Of a stretch of 64,000 nucleotides of DNA, positions 9,584 through 19,121 are shown piece after piece; the first letter of the stretch is position 1, and the number at the start of each line of letters is the position of its first letter. This DNA comes from Algoriphagus kandeliae (GTDB taxonomy: Bacteria; Bacteroidota; Bacteroidia; Cytophagales; Cyclobacteriaceae), in contig NZ_SPSB01000003.1 in the NCBI RefSeq assembly GCF_004571135.1, positions 434,001-498,000 of the forward strand, written 5' to 3'. The notes under the pieces are model-generated. The model was not told where the DNA came from and made no database searches. It saw nothing but the letters and a program-made list of their open reading frames with translations. The position numbers and the translations under genes are program-made.

Positions 9584-10984
9584 ATGGATATTAGCGTGAA
9601 ATTTTTGGGTGGAGCCGGCTCAGTAACAGGCTCAAAATATTTAGTAGATACGGGTGATTTTGAATTTTTGGTTGACTGCGGACTCTTTCAGGGAAGGCGG
9701 GAACTCCGGGAGCGAAACTGGGATAAATTCCCCATGCCATTGGATCAAATGGAAGCCGTCGTATTGACCCATGCACACCTTGACCATGTGGGCTATTTAC
9801 CTCGGTTGGTAAAGCAGGGTTTTACTGGTCCGATTTATTGTACAGAAGCTACGGCTGAGTTAGCAAAAATTTTATTGCTCGATTCGGGAAAACTCCAAGA
9901 AGAAGAGGCAGAATATGCCCGGAAAAAAGGGTATTCAAGACATGATGATCCCCAGCCGCTATATTCTATGGAGGATGCCGAAAAGGTATTTCCCCAATTT
10001 TTTCCCTGCGATTTCGAAACTCCTATTGAAATCAATCCTAACATCCATGTGACTTTTTTCCATGCAGGACATATTCTCGGAGCCTCCATCGTGAAGATTG
10101 TAATCCAAGGAGAGCAGCAAAAAAAACGCTTGGTATTTTCAGGGGATTTAGGACGTTACCACGACCCTATTCTATTCCCTCCTACTCGCATTCCAAAGGC
10201 AGATATTCTCTGGATAGAATCCACTTATGGGAACCGGATTTCAGAAAAAGTCAAACCAGAGGATGAACTTCGAGATGCCATTTTGGACATTTTTGATAGA
10301 GGAGGATTGGCCATTATCCCATCCTTTGCAATTGGAAGGACTCAATTGATTATGTATTACATTTTCCAGTTGATGGAAAAAGGAAAAATTCCAAAAGTCC
10401 CGGTTTTTGCAGATTCTCCCATGGGGATCAATGCCACGGAATTATACATGAAGTTCAAATCCGACCATCGACTTGCTGCAGTTTTGGAGGAAGATGAGGC
10501 CCACCCATTTGATTTTCCTCAACTGAAATACTTCAAGAAACAAGAAGAGTCGAAATCGCTCAATGAATATAGAGGCAATGCCATTATCATTTCAGCATCT
10601 GGAATGGCCACCGGTGGGCGTGTCCTCCACCATCTCTATCACCATCTTCCCAATGAGCGAAATGGGATTATTTTCGTCGGCTATCAAGCCGAAGGTACCC
10701 GAGGAAGGAGACTTGTAGAAGGTGAAAAGTTTGTCACCATCTATGGACAGCAGGTCCCTGTCAATGCGAAGATTTACCAAATGGAAAATCTTTCCGCGCA
10801 TGCAGACCAGGAAGAACTGATGGAATGGGCCGAGGGGTTTTGTGAAAAGCCAAAAATGACTTTTGTGATTCACGGAGAAGAAGAAAGTTCGGAAGAACTC
10901 GCCATGAAATTGAAAAATGAGTTGGGCTGGAATACGATCATCCCTAATTATCTTGAATCTGTCATGCTTTTTGAGGGAATTTGA
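9584..10984 (+). CDS. Beta-CASP metallo-beta-lactamase-fold hydrolase (RNA-processing exonuclease type)
   Basis: A 466-residue protein opening with the metallo-beta-lactamase fold (FLGGAGSVTGSKYLV). The zinc motif HAHLDH is at residues 63-68, and further ligands appear in HAGHILGAS (near 160) and SGDLGRYHDP (near 185). The beta-CASP insertion starts around WIESTYGNR, and SASGMATGGRVLHHL (near 338) and NLSAHADQEEL (near 405) are family marks. Members are Ysh1/CPSF-73-like ribonucleases acting on RNA; a DNA or other nucleic acid substrate is not excluded. It begins 24 bp after a terminator, so it has its own promoter, and a small lipoprotein gene starts 10 bp downstream. Confidence 0.88.
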   Translation: MDISVKFLGGAGSVTGSKYLVDTGDFEFLVDCGLFQGRRELRERNWDKFPMPLDQMEAVVLTHAHLDHVGYLPRLVKQGFTGPIYCTEATAELAKILLLDSGKLQEEEAEYARKKGYSRHDDPQPLYSMEDAEKVFPQFFPCDFETPIEINPNIHVTFFHAGHILGASIVKIVIQGEQQKKRLVFSGDLGRYHDPILFPPTRIPKADILWIESTYGNRISEKVKPEDELRDAILDIFDRGGLAIIPSFAIGRTQLIMYYIFQLMEKGKIPKVPVFADSPMGINATELYMKFKSDHRLAAVLEEDEAHPFDFPQLKYFKKQEESKSLNEYRGNAIIISASGMATGGRVLHHLYHHLPNERNGIIFVGYQAEGTRGRRLVEGEKFVTIYGQQVPVNAKIYQMENLSAHADQEELMEWAEGFCEKPKMTFVIHGEEESSEELAMKLKNELGWNTIIPNYLESVMLFEGI

Positions 10985-10994
10985 AAAAACCACC

Positions 10995-11462
10995 ATGCAA
11001 AAGACATCCTACATCCTTTTTATTTTAGTACTTGTGCTCATGAATTTTTCCTGCAAAACCCAAACATCAGATAATCAAGGGATTTCAGGAAAAATCACTT
11101 GGCTAGAAGGAAATCAAATGCCCATGATTTCTGAAGACGGTTCAGCCACTCCACCCAATCCAAAGGGTATTCCAGTAAAACGGACGATTTTAATTTACCC
11201 ACTGACCAATTTGGCTGATTCTAAAATGGATGATGGCCTTTTTATACAAGTGAAGGGAGAACCAATCGCCAAAACTGAATCTGATGAAAATGGAGAATAC
11301 GCTTTGGAGTTGAGTCCGGGGAGGTATTCCATATTTACCCAGGAAGAAGACGGGCTTTTTGCCAATCTATTTGATGGAGAGGGAAATATCCAACCTGTGA
11401 CCATCCGAGAGAAAGAATGGACTACTTTAGATATTATCATCAACTATAAAGCCGTATTTTAA
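10995..11462 (+). CDS. Small exported lipoprotein with carboxypeptidase-regulatory-like fold
   Basis: I start this at the ATG at 10995, because that gives a clean lipoprotein signal (MQKTSYILFILVLVLMNFSC with the lipobox cysteine at residue 20). A longer reading upstream would have no signal. The mature part of about 135 residues has the strand pattern G.I.WLEGN...PV.RTI.IYPLTN...T.SDENGEYALELSPGRYSIFTQE, typical of CarboxypepD_reg-like beta-sandwich domains. It lies 10 bp after the hydrolase and is probably cotranscribed. No enzymatic function is apparent. Confidence 0.75.
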   Translation: MQKTSYILFILVLVLMNFSCKTQTSDNQGISGKITWLEGNQMPMISEDGSATPPNPKGIPVKRTILIYPLTNLADSKMDDGLFIQVKGEPIAKTESDENGEYALELSPGRYSIFTQEEDGLFANLFDGEGNIQPVTIREKEWTTLDIIINYKAVF

Positions 11463-11564
11463 CCTATTGATTAATAGCTATTTGTAATTTTTTTTAACTT
11501 TTTTTCACTGGAGAAGCAACCTTTTCCAAAAGATTCACATCTACCTCCATGAAAGCAAACCAGA

Positions 11565-12134
11565 ATGTTCTCTAGAACCGACTATTCTACCGAAGACAAA
11601 CTCATAAAAGGATGCCTGAAAGGTGATCGGTCAGCCCAGCGGGCCCTCTATGAGCGGTATTCGGGGAAGTTTCTGGCTATTTGCATTCGCTATCTCAAGG
11701 ATAGAGAACACGCTGAAGATGTCATGATTGAAAGCTTTATGAAGATTTTCGAAAAACTACCCCAATACGAATCTAGGGGGAGTTTTGAAGGTTGGATGAA
11801 GCGAATCGTGGTTACCCAGGCGCTCATGACCTTGAGAAGCAATCGACACCTGATGATGGAAGTACACGTGGAAGAAGATCATGAATACGAGCATTTTCAC
11901 TACGAAAGCACCGAGCTTGAGGCAGATGAACTTAGAGAACTCGTAGAGAGCCTACCGGTAGGTTATCGCACAGTCTTCAACTTGTATGCAATCGAGGGCT
12001 ATGCCCATCAGGAAATTGCCGAATTGCTGGGAATTACGGAAAGTACCTCCAAATCCCAACTGAATCGGGCAAGAAATACCTTAAAAGAAAAAATTGCCAG
12101 TCTACAACTCAAAGAAAGGAGAATAAATGGCTAA
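11565..12134 (+). CDS. ECF-type RNA polymerase sigma factor
   Basis: A 189-residue sigma-70 family protein. Region 2 is at about residues 20-85 (AQRALYERYSGKFLAICIRYLKDREHAEDVMIESFMKIFEKL). Region 4 is at about 125-175 (LPVGYRTVFNLYAIEGYAHQEIAELLGITESTSKSQLNRARNTL). It heads a cluster with an overlapping membrane protein of anti-sigma layout and three exported proteins. This arrangement suggests it responds to an envelope signal and transcribes the downstream barrels and the DUF4097 gene. Confidence 0.93.
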   Translation: MFSRTDYSTEDKLIKGCLKGDRSAQRALYERYSGKFLAICIRYLKDREHAEDVMIESFMKIFEKLPQYESRGSFEGWMKRIVVTQALMTLRSNRHLMMEVHVEEDHEYEHFHYESTELEADELRELVESLPVGYRTVFNLYAIEGYAHQEIAELLGITESTSKSQLNRARNTLKEKIASLQLKERRING

Positions 12135-12918
12135 GAAGAATGAACATATCGATGTGATTTTCCGGGAGAAGTTGGAAAATCATGAGGTCAAGCCCAGTCA
12201 ATTGGCATGGGAACGCCTTGAACATCAACTTCCAAAAGAGGAAAAATCTAGTACACGAATCTATTGGTGGGCTGCGGCAGCTGCTGTGTTGGTCATCTTC
12301 CTCGTAGGTTCCCTGCTTCGCAACCCATCCCAACCTTTTGAAGAGGAACAGTTGACTGCAGAAAAAGTCGAAACTGCCGAAAATCAACCAAGTCAAGCAC
12401 CTGAAGTTGTGGAAGATTTGGTAGCAGACAATACTCCAATTGAAACAGAAGAAAATTCAACACCAATAATTGAAAAACCTAAACAAGAAATCACGAATCA
12501 AAAGCCCCAATCTACTCCAGAAATAAAAAATCAATTCGAAGAACCATCTAAAAATCTAATTGCTGAAGCTCAAATCCCAGAAAAAGAGGAAATAGAAGAA
12601 GAAAAAATCAATCAGGCAGAGATTGCGCCAATTACCCTTCCAATCGAGCGGGAAATCCCGGAATTGAAGCCAATGGATTTGAACCAAGCAGTAGCGGAAT
12701 TGAAGACGGAAGAACCCCAAGAACCTACCTATAAAGTGACCATCATATCCGATGGAATCAAAGATGACAAAAACCTCATTGCCGGCATCGGTAAAAAAGT
12801 GGACCAGGTAGGCGGTATTTTGGGAAAAGTAGATGAGGGCTTTGCTAATCTTCAGGATGCGAAAAACAACCTTTTCGCGAGCCTGACCACTAGAAAAGAA
12901 AAAATGACCGAAGAGTAA
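12127..12918 (+). CDS. Single-pass membrane protein, probable anti-sigma partner
   Basis: A 263-residue protein overlapping the sigma factor gene by 8 bp. A cytoplasmic N-terminus of about 45 residues (VIFREKLENHEVKPSQLAWERLEHQL) precedes one membrane helix (about 47-65) and a long acidic, Glu/Pro-rich periplasmic region. FREKL..HE...S..AWERLE is a layout I know from Bacteroidota proteins encoded directly after ECF sigma factors. The overlap and topology point to an anti-sigma role, although no classical zinc anti-sigma motif is present. Confidence 0.7.
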   Translation: MAKKNEHIDVIFREKLENHEVKPSQLAWERLEHQLPKEEKSSTRIYWWAAAAAVLVIFLVGSLLRNPSQPFEEEQLTAEKVETAENQPSQAPEVVEDLVADNTPIETEENSTPIIEKPKQEITNQKPQSTPEIKNQFEEPSKNLIAEAQIPEKEEIEEEKINQAEIAPITLPIEREIPELKPMDLNQAVAELKTEEPQEPTYKVTIISDGIKDDKNLIAGIGKKVDQVGGILGKVDEGFANLQDAKNNLFASLTTRKEKMTEE

Positions 12919-12954
12919 TAAAAAAGATCACCAACCCATTATTTGAAAACTAAG

Positions 12955-13989
12955 ATGAAAAAATACCTGCTATTATTTTGTTTGATGGCTCTTGTTCAAG
13001 TGGCTTTTGCCGCAGAAATGCCATCCTTCGATCACCAAATCAACAAGGATTCCGTGATCGTGGAATTCGGAAAATCCGGAAGAGTCGTCATTATCGTGGA
13101 CAGTAAGGACGATTTTGAAAAACTGAAGTCCATGAATATCAATGAGATCATCCGATCCTTGGATTTGGAAGAAAATGAAGATACCGGTGAATTGACCATT
13201 GTAGAAATTCGCAAAAAAGACGGTACTACCAAAGAAGTGGTCAAAGTAAGGGAAGATGGTCTCGAGACTGAAGTTCAAATCGGAGGCATGCGCGTCTATG
13301 TAGATGAATCCGGAGAAAATACCAAGGTCAAAATCGAAACCAATAAATCTAAGAAACAGGAACCTCCTTTCCGTACCTATTTCAACATTGACCTGGGTGT
13401 AAATAATTACCTCAATCCAGATGGGCAATTTCCTTCCTCTGACAATCCTTATGCTGTAAAAGGCTGGGGTAGCTGGAATTTGGGATTAAACTGGATGGCC
13501 GCTCAGCGGATTTCCAAAGGCTTCTATTGGGATTTTGGTATAGGTTTTCAGTTCTACAACTTCAAGTTTGAAAACCGCGATTTCCAGGCTATACGAGGAG
13601 ACAATCAAATTGAATTCATTCAGCGAAATGATGTCAATGGCTTCAAAAGCAAGATCTCTGCATCTTACATCACAGCCATGACCATGCTTGAATTGGACTT
13701 CGGTAAAATGAATGATAATGGCCGTAGAGGCCTTCGAATCGCAGCCGGACCTTATGCTGGATATAGACTTGGCGGCCAATCCAAATACGCATATAAGGAA
13801 TTAGGCGGATCAGGAAGAAAGAAAGACAAGCAGAATACCGGCCTGTATCTGAACAATTTCCGATATGGTGTCCGAGGTGAAATCGGAGTAGGCCGTGTTA
13901 CCTTCTTTACCACATATGACCTTAATACACTATTCCAAGAGAATAAAGGCCCTGAGCTAAATCCGATCACTTTTGGGATAGTCTTCTAA
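12955..13989 (+). CDS. Predicted outer-membrane beta-barrel protein
   Basis: I choose the ATG at 12955 over an upstream TTG because it gives a clean signal peptide (MKKYLLLFCLMALVQVAFAAE). A periplasmic region of about 100 residues, rich in charged strands, is followed by a barrel-like half. Strands include GWGSWNLGLNWMAAQRISKGFYWDFGIGFQFYNFKFENR and AAGPYAGYRLGGQSKY, and the chain ends in an F (FGIVF). It is a clear paralogue of the next gene, sharing the YNFKFE, SKISASY and AGPYAGYRLGG-type strands. The two were probably produced by duplication and may both belong to the sigma factor regulon. Confidence 0.75.
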   Translation: MKKYLLLFCLMALVQVAFAAEMPSFDHQINKDSVIVEFGKSGRVVIIVDSKDDFEKLKSMNINEIIRSLDLEENEDTGELTIVEIRKKDGTTKEVVKVREDGLETEVQIGGMRVYVDESGENTKVKIETNKSKKQEPPFRTYFNIDLGVNNYLNPDGQFPSSDNPYAVKGWGSWNLGLNWMAAQRISKGFYWDFGIGFQFYNFKFENRDFQAIRGDNQIEFIQRNDVNGFKSKISASYITAMTMLELDFGKMNDNGRRGLRIAAGPYAGYRLGGQSKYAYKELGGSGRKKDKQNTGLYLNNFRYGVRGEIGVGRVTFFTTYDLNTLFQENKGPELNPITFGIVF

Positions 13990-14030
13990 ATAGAATTTGA
14001 ATCCTGTCCTTTATTTTAAACTAAACCAAC

Positions 14031-14846
14031 ATGCAAAAGCGCTTTTTATTACTGACTTTCATTACCCTTTTCTCAACAATCGCCATGGCCCAGGAAGCCG
14101 ATACAAGCGGGGTCAAAAAGGAAAAAGTTTATACAGTTCTTGGAAATAGCTGGAAGGTTACCAAGTACGATGACGGTACCAAGGTGATTGAATGGGAAGA
14201 TGATAAAGATGACACCCCTAAAATCAGAAGCAAGAAAAGTAAGTTTCACTACAACTTCCTGGAAAGCGAAGTAGGGATCAATATCTATCCAAATGACAAA
14301 GGTGCTCCCCAAGTAAAACCTTGGGGGAGCTGGTATGTCTCCCTTCATTCAACCGGTACCTGGAAGATTAGCAAAAACTTCCATCTTCGATCTACACTGG
14401 GAGTCAATTGGTATAACTTCAAGTTTGAAGAACGAAATATCATAGCTGTGAAAAACCCAGATGGATTGGCTTTTGTGGATTTTGACCAACTTCCCAATGG
14501 TCCGGAAGGCACGCCTACCAAATCAAAAATCTCAGCTTCCTATGCGACAGTTAGTCTTGTGCCTACCATCCGAACCAATAACGGTAACTTTCGATTTGGT
14601 GCCGGTGGCTATGCAGGCTACCGCTTAGGGGGAAGAGGAAAATATGTCTATGACGATTTGGATGGGGAAAAGCAAAAAGTCTTCACCAAATCCAATATGT
14701 ACTTTGAAAACTTCCGCTATGGTCTCCGAGGAGAAATCGGAGTCGGTGATGTCACCTTTTTCTTTAATTATGATTTAAATGATTTGTTCCAACCTGGCTT
14801 AGGCCCCGAGCTGCAAGCTATGAGTTTTGGAATCCGACTTGACTAA
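14031..14846 (+). CDS. Predicted outer-membrane beta-barrel protein (paralogue)
   Basis: A 271-residue protein with a signal peptide (MQKRFLLLTFITLFSTIAMAQE). A short linker precedes a barrel similar to the one encoded upstream (shared KPWGSWYVSL, WYNFKFEERN, KSKISASYATV, GGYAGYRLGGRGKYVYDDL, FRYGLRGEIGVGDVTFF). It is shorter because it lacks most of the charged N-terminal region of its neighbour. No substrate can be inferred; the family resembles PorT/Omp_b-brl-type barrels. Confidence 0.75.
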   Translation: MQKRFLLLTFITLFSTIAMAQEADTSGVKKEKVYTVLGNSWKVTKYDDGTKVIEWEDDKDDTPKIRSKKSKFHYNFLESEVGINIYPNDKGAPQVKPWGSWYVSLHSTGTWKISKNFHLRSTLGVNWYNFKFEERNIIAVKNPDGLAFVDFDQLPNGPEGTPTKSKISASYATVSLVPTIRTNNGNFRFGAGGYAGYRLGGRGKYVYDDLDGEKQKVFTKSNMYFENFRYGLRGEIGVGDVTFFFNYDLNDLFQPGLGPELQAMSFGIRLD

Positions 14847-14857
14847 ATAAAAAACAG

Positions 14858-15787
14858 ATGAAAAAAACTTTAAAAACTCTTCCCCTAGGCCTAGCCTTTC
14901 TCTTTTTGGCCACAATTACCTTTGCTCAAAATGTACTTGTCGACGTCAACAAAAGCTATCCGGGCATCAATAGACTGGAAGTTGAAGGCGGTTGGCTTGA
15001 TGTGAGCTATGAAGGAGGCTCAGGTACTGACGTACAGGTTGAAGCCTATTTACAATCCAATGATGAGGATCAGGATATTGTCTTTGTGACAGTAGGTGAT
15101 GTACTGAAAATCAAATACGAGCGAAAGTCAAAGAATTGGACTTGGTCTAACGGCCAAAATAAAGGCTGGATCAAAATCACAGGACCTGAATCCATTGAAA
15201 TCAATTTCAGAAACAGCTCAGGAAACACCAGTGTACGAAATGTTGCTTCTGAAGAGACCTATATGAAAGTGACTTCAGGTCGAATTTCTGCGGAAGGAAT
15301 TGATGGTGATTTGACTATTGGAGCTACTTCAGGGAGGTTAAGCGTATCCGATGTATCTGGAAGTGTTATGGCTTCTCTCACTTCAGGAAATGCTGACATC
15401 AATCAAGTGTCAGGGGATGTAAATTATAAATCCACCAGTGGATCTCTGGACGCTTCTCAAATTGATGGAGAACTAAATGTAGAATTCACATCGGGAAGAG
15501 CAGTTTTGGAAAGCATTGGTCAGTTAGGAGAACTGAAATTTACTTCAGGTTCCATCCGAGCAGAGGAAGTGGGATTAGGCCCAAATACTAGCTTCTCTGG
15601 TTCTTCCGGCAACTTCCGAATTCAGACTTATTCTAACTTGGAAGACTTCAATTTCGACTTAAGCTCCTCATCAGGAAGCTTACAGGTAGGAGATAGAAAA
15701 ACATCCAAAAAATTGGAAGTCGATAATGGTGCAGATGCCTGGATAAAAGGAAGAATTACTTCTGGAAGTATCTCTATAGAAAACTAA
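14858..15787 (+). CDS. Exported DUF4097-type beta-helix protein
   Basis: A 309-residue protein with a signal peptide (residues 1-23, TITFAQ) starting 11 bp after the barrel gene. The mature chain is a series of short repeats built on SG...V, such as VTSGRISAEGIDGDLTIGATSGRLSVSDVSGSV. This is the pattern of DUF4097/DUF4098 putative adhesin domains that fold as a right-handed beta-helix. Such proteins often end ECF/anti-sigma clusters. The role is unknown; envelope or adhesion is likely by family. A long inverted repeat follows the stop. Confidence 0.8.
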   Translation: MKKTLKTLPLGLAFLFLATITFAQNVLVDVNKSYPGINRLEVEGGWLDVSYEGGSGTDVQVEAYLQSNDEDQDIVFVTVGDVLKIKYERKSKNWTWSNGQNKGWIKITGPESIEINFRNSSGNTSVRNVASEETYMKVTSGRISAEGIDGDLTIGATSGRLSVSDVSGSVMASLTSGNADINQVSGDVNYKSTSGSLDASQIDGELNVEFTSGRAVLESIGQLGELKFTSGSIRAEEVGLGPNTSFSGSSGNFRIQTYSNLEDFNFDLSSSSGSLQVGDRKTSKKLEVDNGADAWIKGRITSGSISIEN

Positions 15788-15808
15788 ACCAACTCTTTTA
15801 ATATAGAT

Positions 15809-15952
15809 AAAAGAGGCTATTTCAACGAGCTCTTTTGTCATCTTGAGTGGCTGCCTTGCAGTCAAAAAGGAAGTCGAAATATGGTTTTATTCAACCACTA
15901 GGCTTCGACTCCGCTCAGCCTGACAAAAGAGAGTATTGAAATAGCCTCTTTT
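15809..15952. repeat. Long inverted repeat with REP-like core; probable bidirectional terminator
   Basis: Perfect 17-bp arms (15809-15825 and 15936-15952; AAAAGAGGCTATTTCAA and its complement) enclose about 110 bp. The enclosed part contains CTTCGACTCCGCTCAGCCTG, a dispersed-repeat-like motif I associate with Bacteroidota intergenic DNA. It lies between two convergent genes and its arms end in T-rich/A-rich runs, so it can terminate both transcripts. Confidence 0.7.
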
Positions 15953-15966
15953 CGTTTTTTTAAGCA

Positions 15967-16461
15967 TCAATCCGGTCTAGAAATCGCCCGAAGAATTTCA
16001 GTTTCTTCCTTGTTAAGTTTTAACAATCTTTTGGCTCGATCTGGAGAAACTTTTGCCAAAGAAAAGAATACCAATACAAGTGCGAAGAGTATGACAAACC
16101 AGGCACTCTTGAAAAACAATAAGCCTATCGTACTCAGCAAGGAAATGACAAATAGTAGGAAGAATCGCTTTTTAGAGGAATCTAGGTAATTGATAACCTT
16201 TTCCTCAAAACTGTCCAATGATCGGGATTTTTTGAGGTCTTGCCTAAAAATCAGGTACTGCCCAATAAGCAATCCAAACCCTATTCCATTGATCAAGCCT
16301 TTGAAGAAATCAGGGATCTCGGGTAGTTCCCAATGCAAATTGCCTGAATTGTAGTACAAATAAACCAAACCAAACATTGGCAAGGCCACCAACATCAAGA
16401 TCAACAAAGTAACTTCCTGGCTTCGGTAATGCTTTTTAAGCTTCGCTACATCCAATTCCAT
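15967..16461 (-). CDS. Small multi-pass membrane protein of unknown function
   Basis: I begin this at the ATG at 16461, one base after the stop of the upstream reductase gene, giving about 164 residues (MELDVAKLKKHYRSQEV). A longer reading would extend into the reductase. Four hydrophobic segments are visible (roughly residues 20-38, 55-72, 102-118 and 119-136), with a charged loop LKKSRSLDSFEEKVINYL between the second and third. It is very likely cotranscribed with the reductase. I recognise no family. Confidence 0.65.
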   Translation of the reverse strand: MELDVAKLKKHYRSQEVTLLILMLVALPMFGLVYLYYNSGNLHWELPEIPDFFKGLINGIGFGLLIGQYLIFRQDLKKSRSLDSFEEKVINYLDSSKKRFFLLFVISLLSTIGLLFFKSAWFVILFALVLVFFSLAKVSPDRAKRLLKLNKEETEILRAISRPD

Positions 16462-16462
16462 C

Positions 16463-17566
16463 TTATTCAATGGTGATAGCGATGTCTTCACTGACAGCTC
16501 GGGAAGAACAGCAAAGAATATAACCTTGTTCCAACTCTTTCGGACTCAATCCAGCGTCTTCATCCATTTTGACTTTACCAGAAGTGATTCTTCCTCTACA
16601 GGCAGTGCAAAGCCCACTTTGACAACTATATGGCATATCCAAGCCCGCTTCCAAGCCCGCTTCCAAAATGGTTTTGTCAGGTGCAACTGTAACTACGTGT
16701 TCTTCGCCTTCTAAGGTAATTTTCACATCTCGAGTCATCAAACCTTGGGTAATTCCTGCTTTTGCATCGGCTTTTGCCTGATCTGCTGCAGCGGAGAAAA
16801 ATGATTCACGATGGATGCGATCTTTATCTACACCAATTTCCTCAAGGACAGATTCAGCTGTCTCCATGATTCCATCCGGTCCACACAGGAAATAAATTTC
16901 CTCATAACGCTGCTCATATTCCGCATTAGCAACCAATTCATGGAATTTTTCCTTATTCAGTCGACCGCGGGTTCCTTTCCAGTTTTCACTAGGCTGGCTT
17001 AGCACATGTTCGATTTTCAGTCGATCCGGATTTGCTTTTTGCAATTGATCCAACTGATTTTTAAAAATAATCTGCTCCTCATTACGGCTGCTATAAATCA
17101 GCGTAATGATGGATTTGGGTTCATTGATCAAAACTGATTTGATAATCCCCATGATAGGCGTAATCCCACTCCCTCCAGCTACCAAGATGAAGTGGCGCTG
17201 ATTTCCTGAGTGAAAATCAACTGTAAAGCTTCCTAATGGAGGCAAAACATTGATTGTTTTACCAGGGAAAATTTGATCGTTAAGGTAATTGGAGAAAAGG
17301 CCACCCTCTACTCGCTTTACTGCAATTCCCGGAAAAGGATCGACAAACGGAGAGGTACAAAGACTGTAAGACCTTCTTTGTTCCTTCCCATCAAAATCCA
17401 TAATCAGTGTGAGAAATTGACCAGGCTTGTAATCCAGATAGGGTTCCGGCTGTTCAAAATAAATACTTACCGTATCGGGAGTTTCCCGAACCACCTCTCT
17501 AACTTTCAGTGGTAGGTAGTTCGATTTTTTAGATTCAGGCTTTTTCTTCTTGAATAAATTAAACAT
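16463..17566 (-). CDS. Flavin/2Fe-2S ferredoxin reductase (PaaE/Hmp-like)
   Basis: A 367-residue electron-transfer protein with three domains. The FAD-binding barrel has RRSYSLCTSP (near residue 78), the NAD(P)H domain has LVAGGSGITPIMGII (near 128), and a C-terminal plant-type 2Fe-2S domain has CQSGLCTAC (near 320) plus a later cysteine (LCCSS, near 350). This order matches PaaE and related ferredoxin-NADP reductases that pass electrons to an oxygenase. No paa or oxygenase gene is nearby, so the partner is unknown. A small membrane protein gene follows after one base. Confidence 0.88.
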   Translation of the reverse strand: MFNLFKKKKPESKKSNYLPLKVREVVRETPDTVSIYFEQPEPYLDYKPGQFLTLIMDFDGKEQRRSYSLCTSPFVDPFPGIAVKRVEGGLFSNYLNDQIFPGKTINVLPPLGSFTVDFHSGNQRHFILVAGGSGITPIMGIIKSVLINEPKSIITLIYSSRNEEQIIFKNQLDQLQKANPDRLKIEHVLSQPSENWKGTRGRLNKEKFHELVANAEYEQRYEEIYFLCGPDGIMETAESVLEEIGVDKDRIHRESFFSAAADQAKADAKAGITQGLMTRDVKITLEGEEHVVTVAPDKTILEAGLEAGLDMPYSCQSGLCTACRGRITSGKVKMDEDAGLSPKELEQGYILCCSSRAVSEDIAITIE

Positions 17567-17766
17567 GTCTTTCGGGACAATTTAGGGTGTAAAAATACGG
17601 AGCCAATCGAGAAATCGGCTTCTAATTTTAGGTTTTCATTAAGCAAACCGCAAAAAGTCAATTGAAGTTTGCTATTCGATAGAATTATTATTGGCAGCAG
17701 GCATTTTTTCAGGCTATCCACTAAATTGCGACAGAATTAATCTTTCAGCACCCAATACCAATTAAC

Positions 17767-19110
17767 ATGGAATTCAATGCCTTGACAGCAGTGAGTTCGG
17801 TTGACGGCCGGTATGCCTCCAAAACCGAACCATTAAGAGCCTATTTTTCAGAATTTGCCCTTATCAAATATCGGGTTCATGTAGAGGTAGAATACTTTAT
17901 CGCCCTTTGTGAATTACCGCTTCCTCAATTGGCCGGCTTCGATACGGATCTTTTTTCGGCTCTGAGAAATATCGTGAAAAACTTCTCTTTGGTAGATGCT
18001 CAATCCATCAAGGAAACAGAGAAAATCACCAACCACGATGTCAAGGCAGTAGAGTATTTCCTGAAAGAGAAATTTGATGAATTGGGACAGGAGCAATACA
18101 AGGAGTTTATCCACTTCGGCCTGACTTCCCAAGACATCAACAATACTGCCACGCCTCTCATGCTGAAAGAAGGACTGGAAAAGGTGATTTTTCCACAATT
18201 GAATGAGGTGATTGCAAAGTTGAAGCAGCAGGCTAAGGCTTGGGAAAACATCCCCATGCTAGCTAAAACTCATGGGCAACCTGCGTCTCCTACCCGACTT
18301 GGGAAAGAAATTCAGGTGTTCATTACTCGAATTGAGAATCAGCTTGAGCAGTTAAAAGGAATACCTTATTCAGCCAAATTCGGTGGAGCTACCGGTAATA
18401 TGAATGCCCACAAAGTGGCTTACCCAAAGCAACCTTGGAATGATTTTGCAGAGCATTTTGTCGGCCATTACCTAGGACTTTCCAGATCCTACCCTACTAC
18501 TCAAATTGAGCATTACGATAATTTGGCTGCCCTTTTTGATTGCCTCAAGCGAATCAATACCATCCTTCTCGATCTCTCCAAGGATGTTTGGCAGTATGTT
18601 TCGATGAATTACTTCAAGCAAAAAATTAAAGCCGGAGAAGTTGGCTCTTCTGCCATGCCTCATAAAGTCAACCCCATTGATTTTGAAAATGCAGAAGGGA
18701 ATTTAGGAATTGCCAATGCACTCTTTGAGCATCTATCTGCCAAACTACCTATTTCAAGATTACAGCGGGATTTGACCGATAGTACGGTTCTCCGCGTTAT
18801 TGGGGTACCGCTTGGTCATATGCTGATTTCTTTGGAGTCTTTGAAAAAAGGCTTGGGTAAACTTGAACTCAATGAAGCGGCTATTCATGCGGATTTAGAG
18901 GAAAACTGGGCTGTGGTGGCAGAAGCAATTCAAACTATTCTCCGAAGAGAAGGCTTCCCAAAACCTTACGAAGCGCTGAAAGACCTCACTCGAACCAATG
19001 AAAAAATTACTCAACATTCAATCGCGCGCTTTATTGATGGATTGGAGATTTCTGATGAATTAAAAACCGAATTGAAGGCGATATCTCCTTTCAATTACAC
19101 AGGGATTTGA
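17767..19110 (+). CDS. purB: Adenylosuccinate lyase
   Basis: A 447-residue fumarase/aspartase-superfamily enzyme of normal length. It carries the signature GSSAMPHKVNPIDFENAEG (about residue 296), HFGLTSQDINNTATPL (near 117) and KTHGQPASPTRLGKE (near 168, with the catalytic histidine). It splits adenylosuccinate to AMP and SAICAR to AICAR in purine synthesis. It starts with ATG after a 200-bp intergenic stretch and appears to be a single-gene unit. The DNA downstream has been reshaped by a REP/transposase insertion. Confidence 0.95.
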   Translation: MEFNALTAVSSVDGRYASKTEPLRAYFSEFALIKYRVHVEVEYFIALCELPLPQLAGFDTDLFSALRNIVKNFSLVDAQSIKETEKITNHDVKAVEYFLKEKFDELGQEQYKEFIHFGLTSQDINNTATPLMLKEGLEKVIFPQLNEVIAKLKQQAKAWENIPMLAKTHGQPASPTRLGKEIQVFITRIENQLEQLKGIPYSAKFGGATGNMNAHKVAYPKQPWNDFAEHFVGHYLGLSRSYPTTQIEHYDNLAALFDCLKRINTILLDLSKDVWQYVSMNYFKQKIKAGEVGSSAMPHKVNPIDFENAEGNLGIANALFEHLSAKLPISRLQRDLTDSTVLRVIGVPLGHMLISLESLKKGLGKLELNEAAIHADLEENWAVVAEAIQTILRREGFPKPYEALKDLTRTNEKITQHSIARFIDGLEISDELKTELKAISPFNYTGI

Positions 19111-19121
19111 TTCAGAGGGCA

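Noticed and set aside
10917-10994. Longer start for the small lipoprotein
   Set aside because: The extra 26 residues overlap the hydrolase gene and bury the lipoprotein signal; the ATG at 10995 is clearly better.
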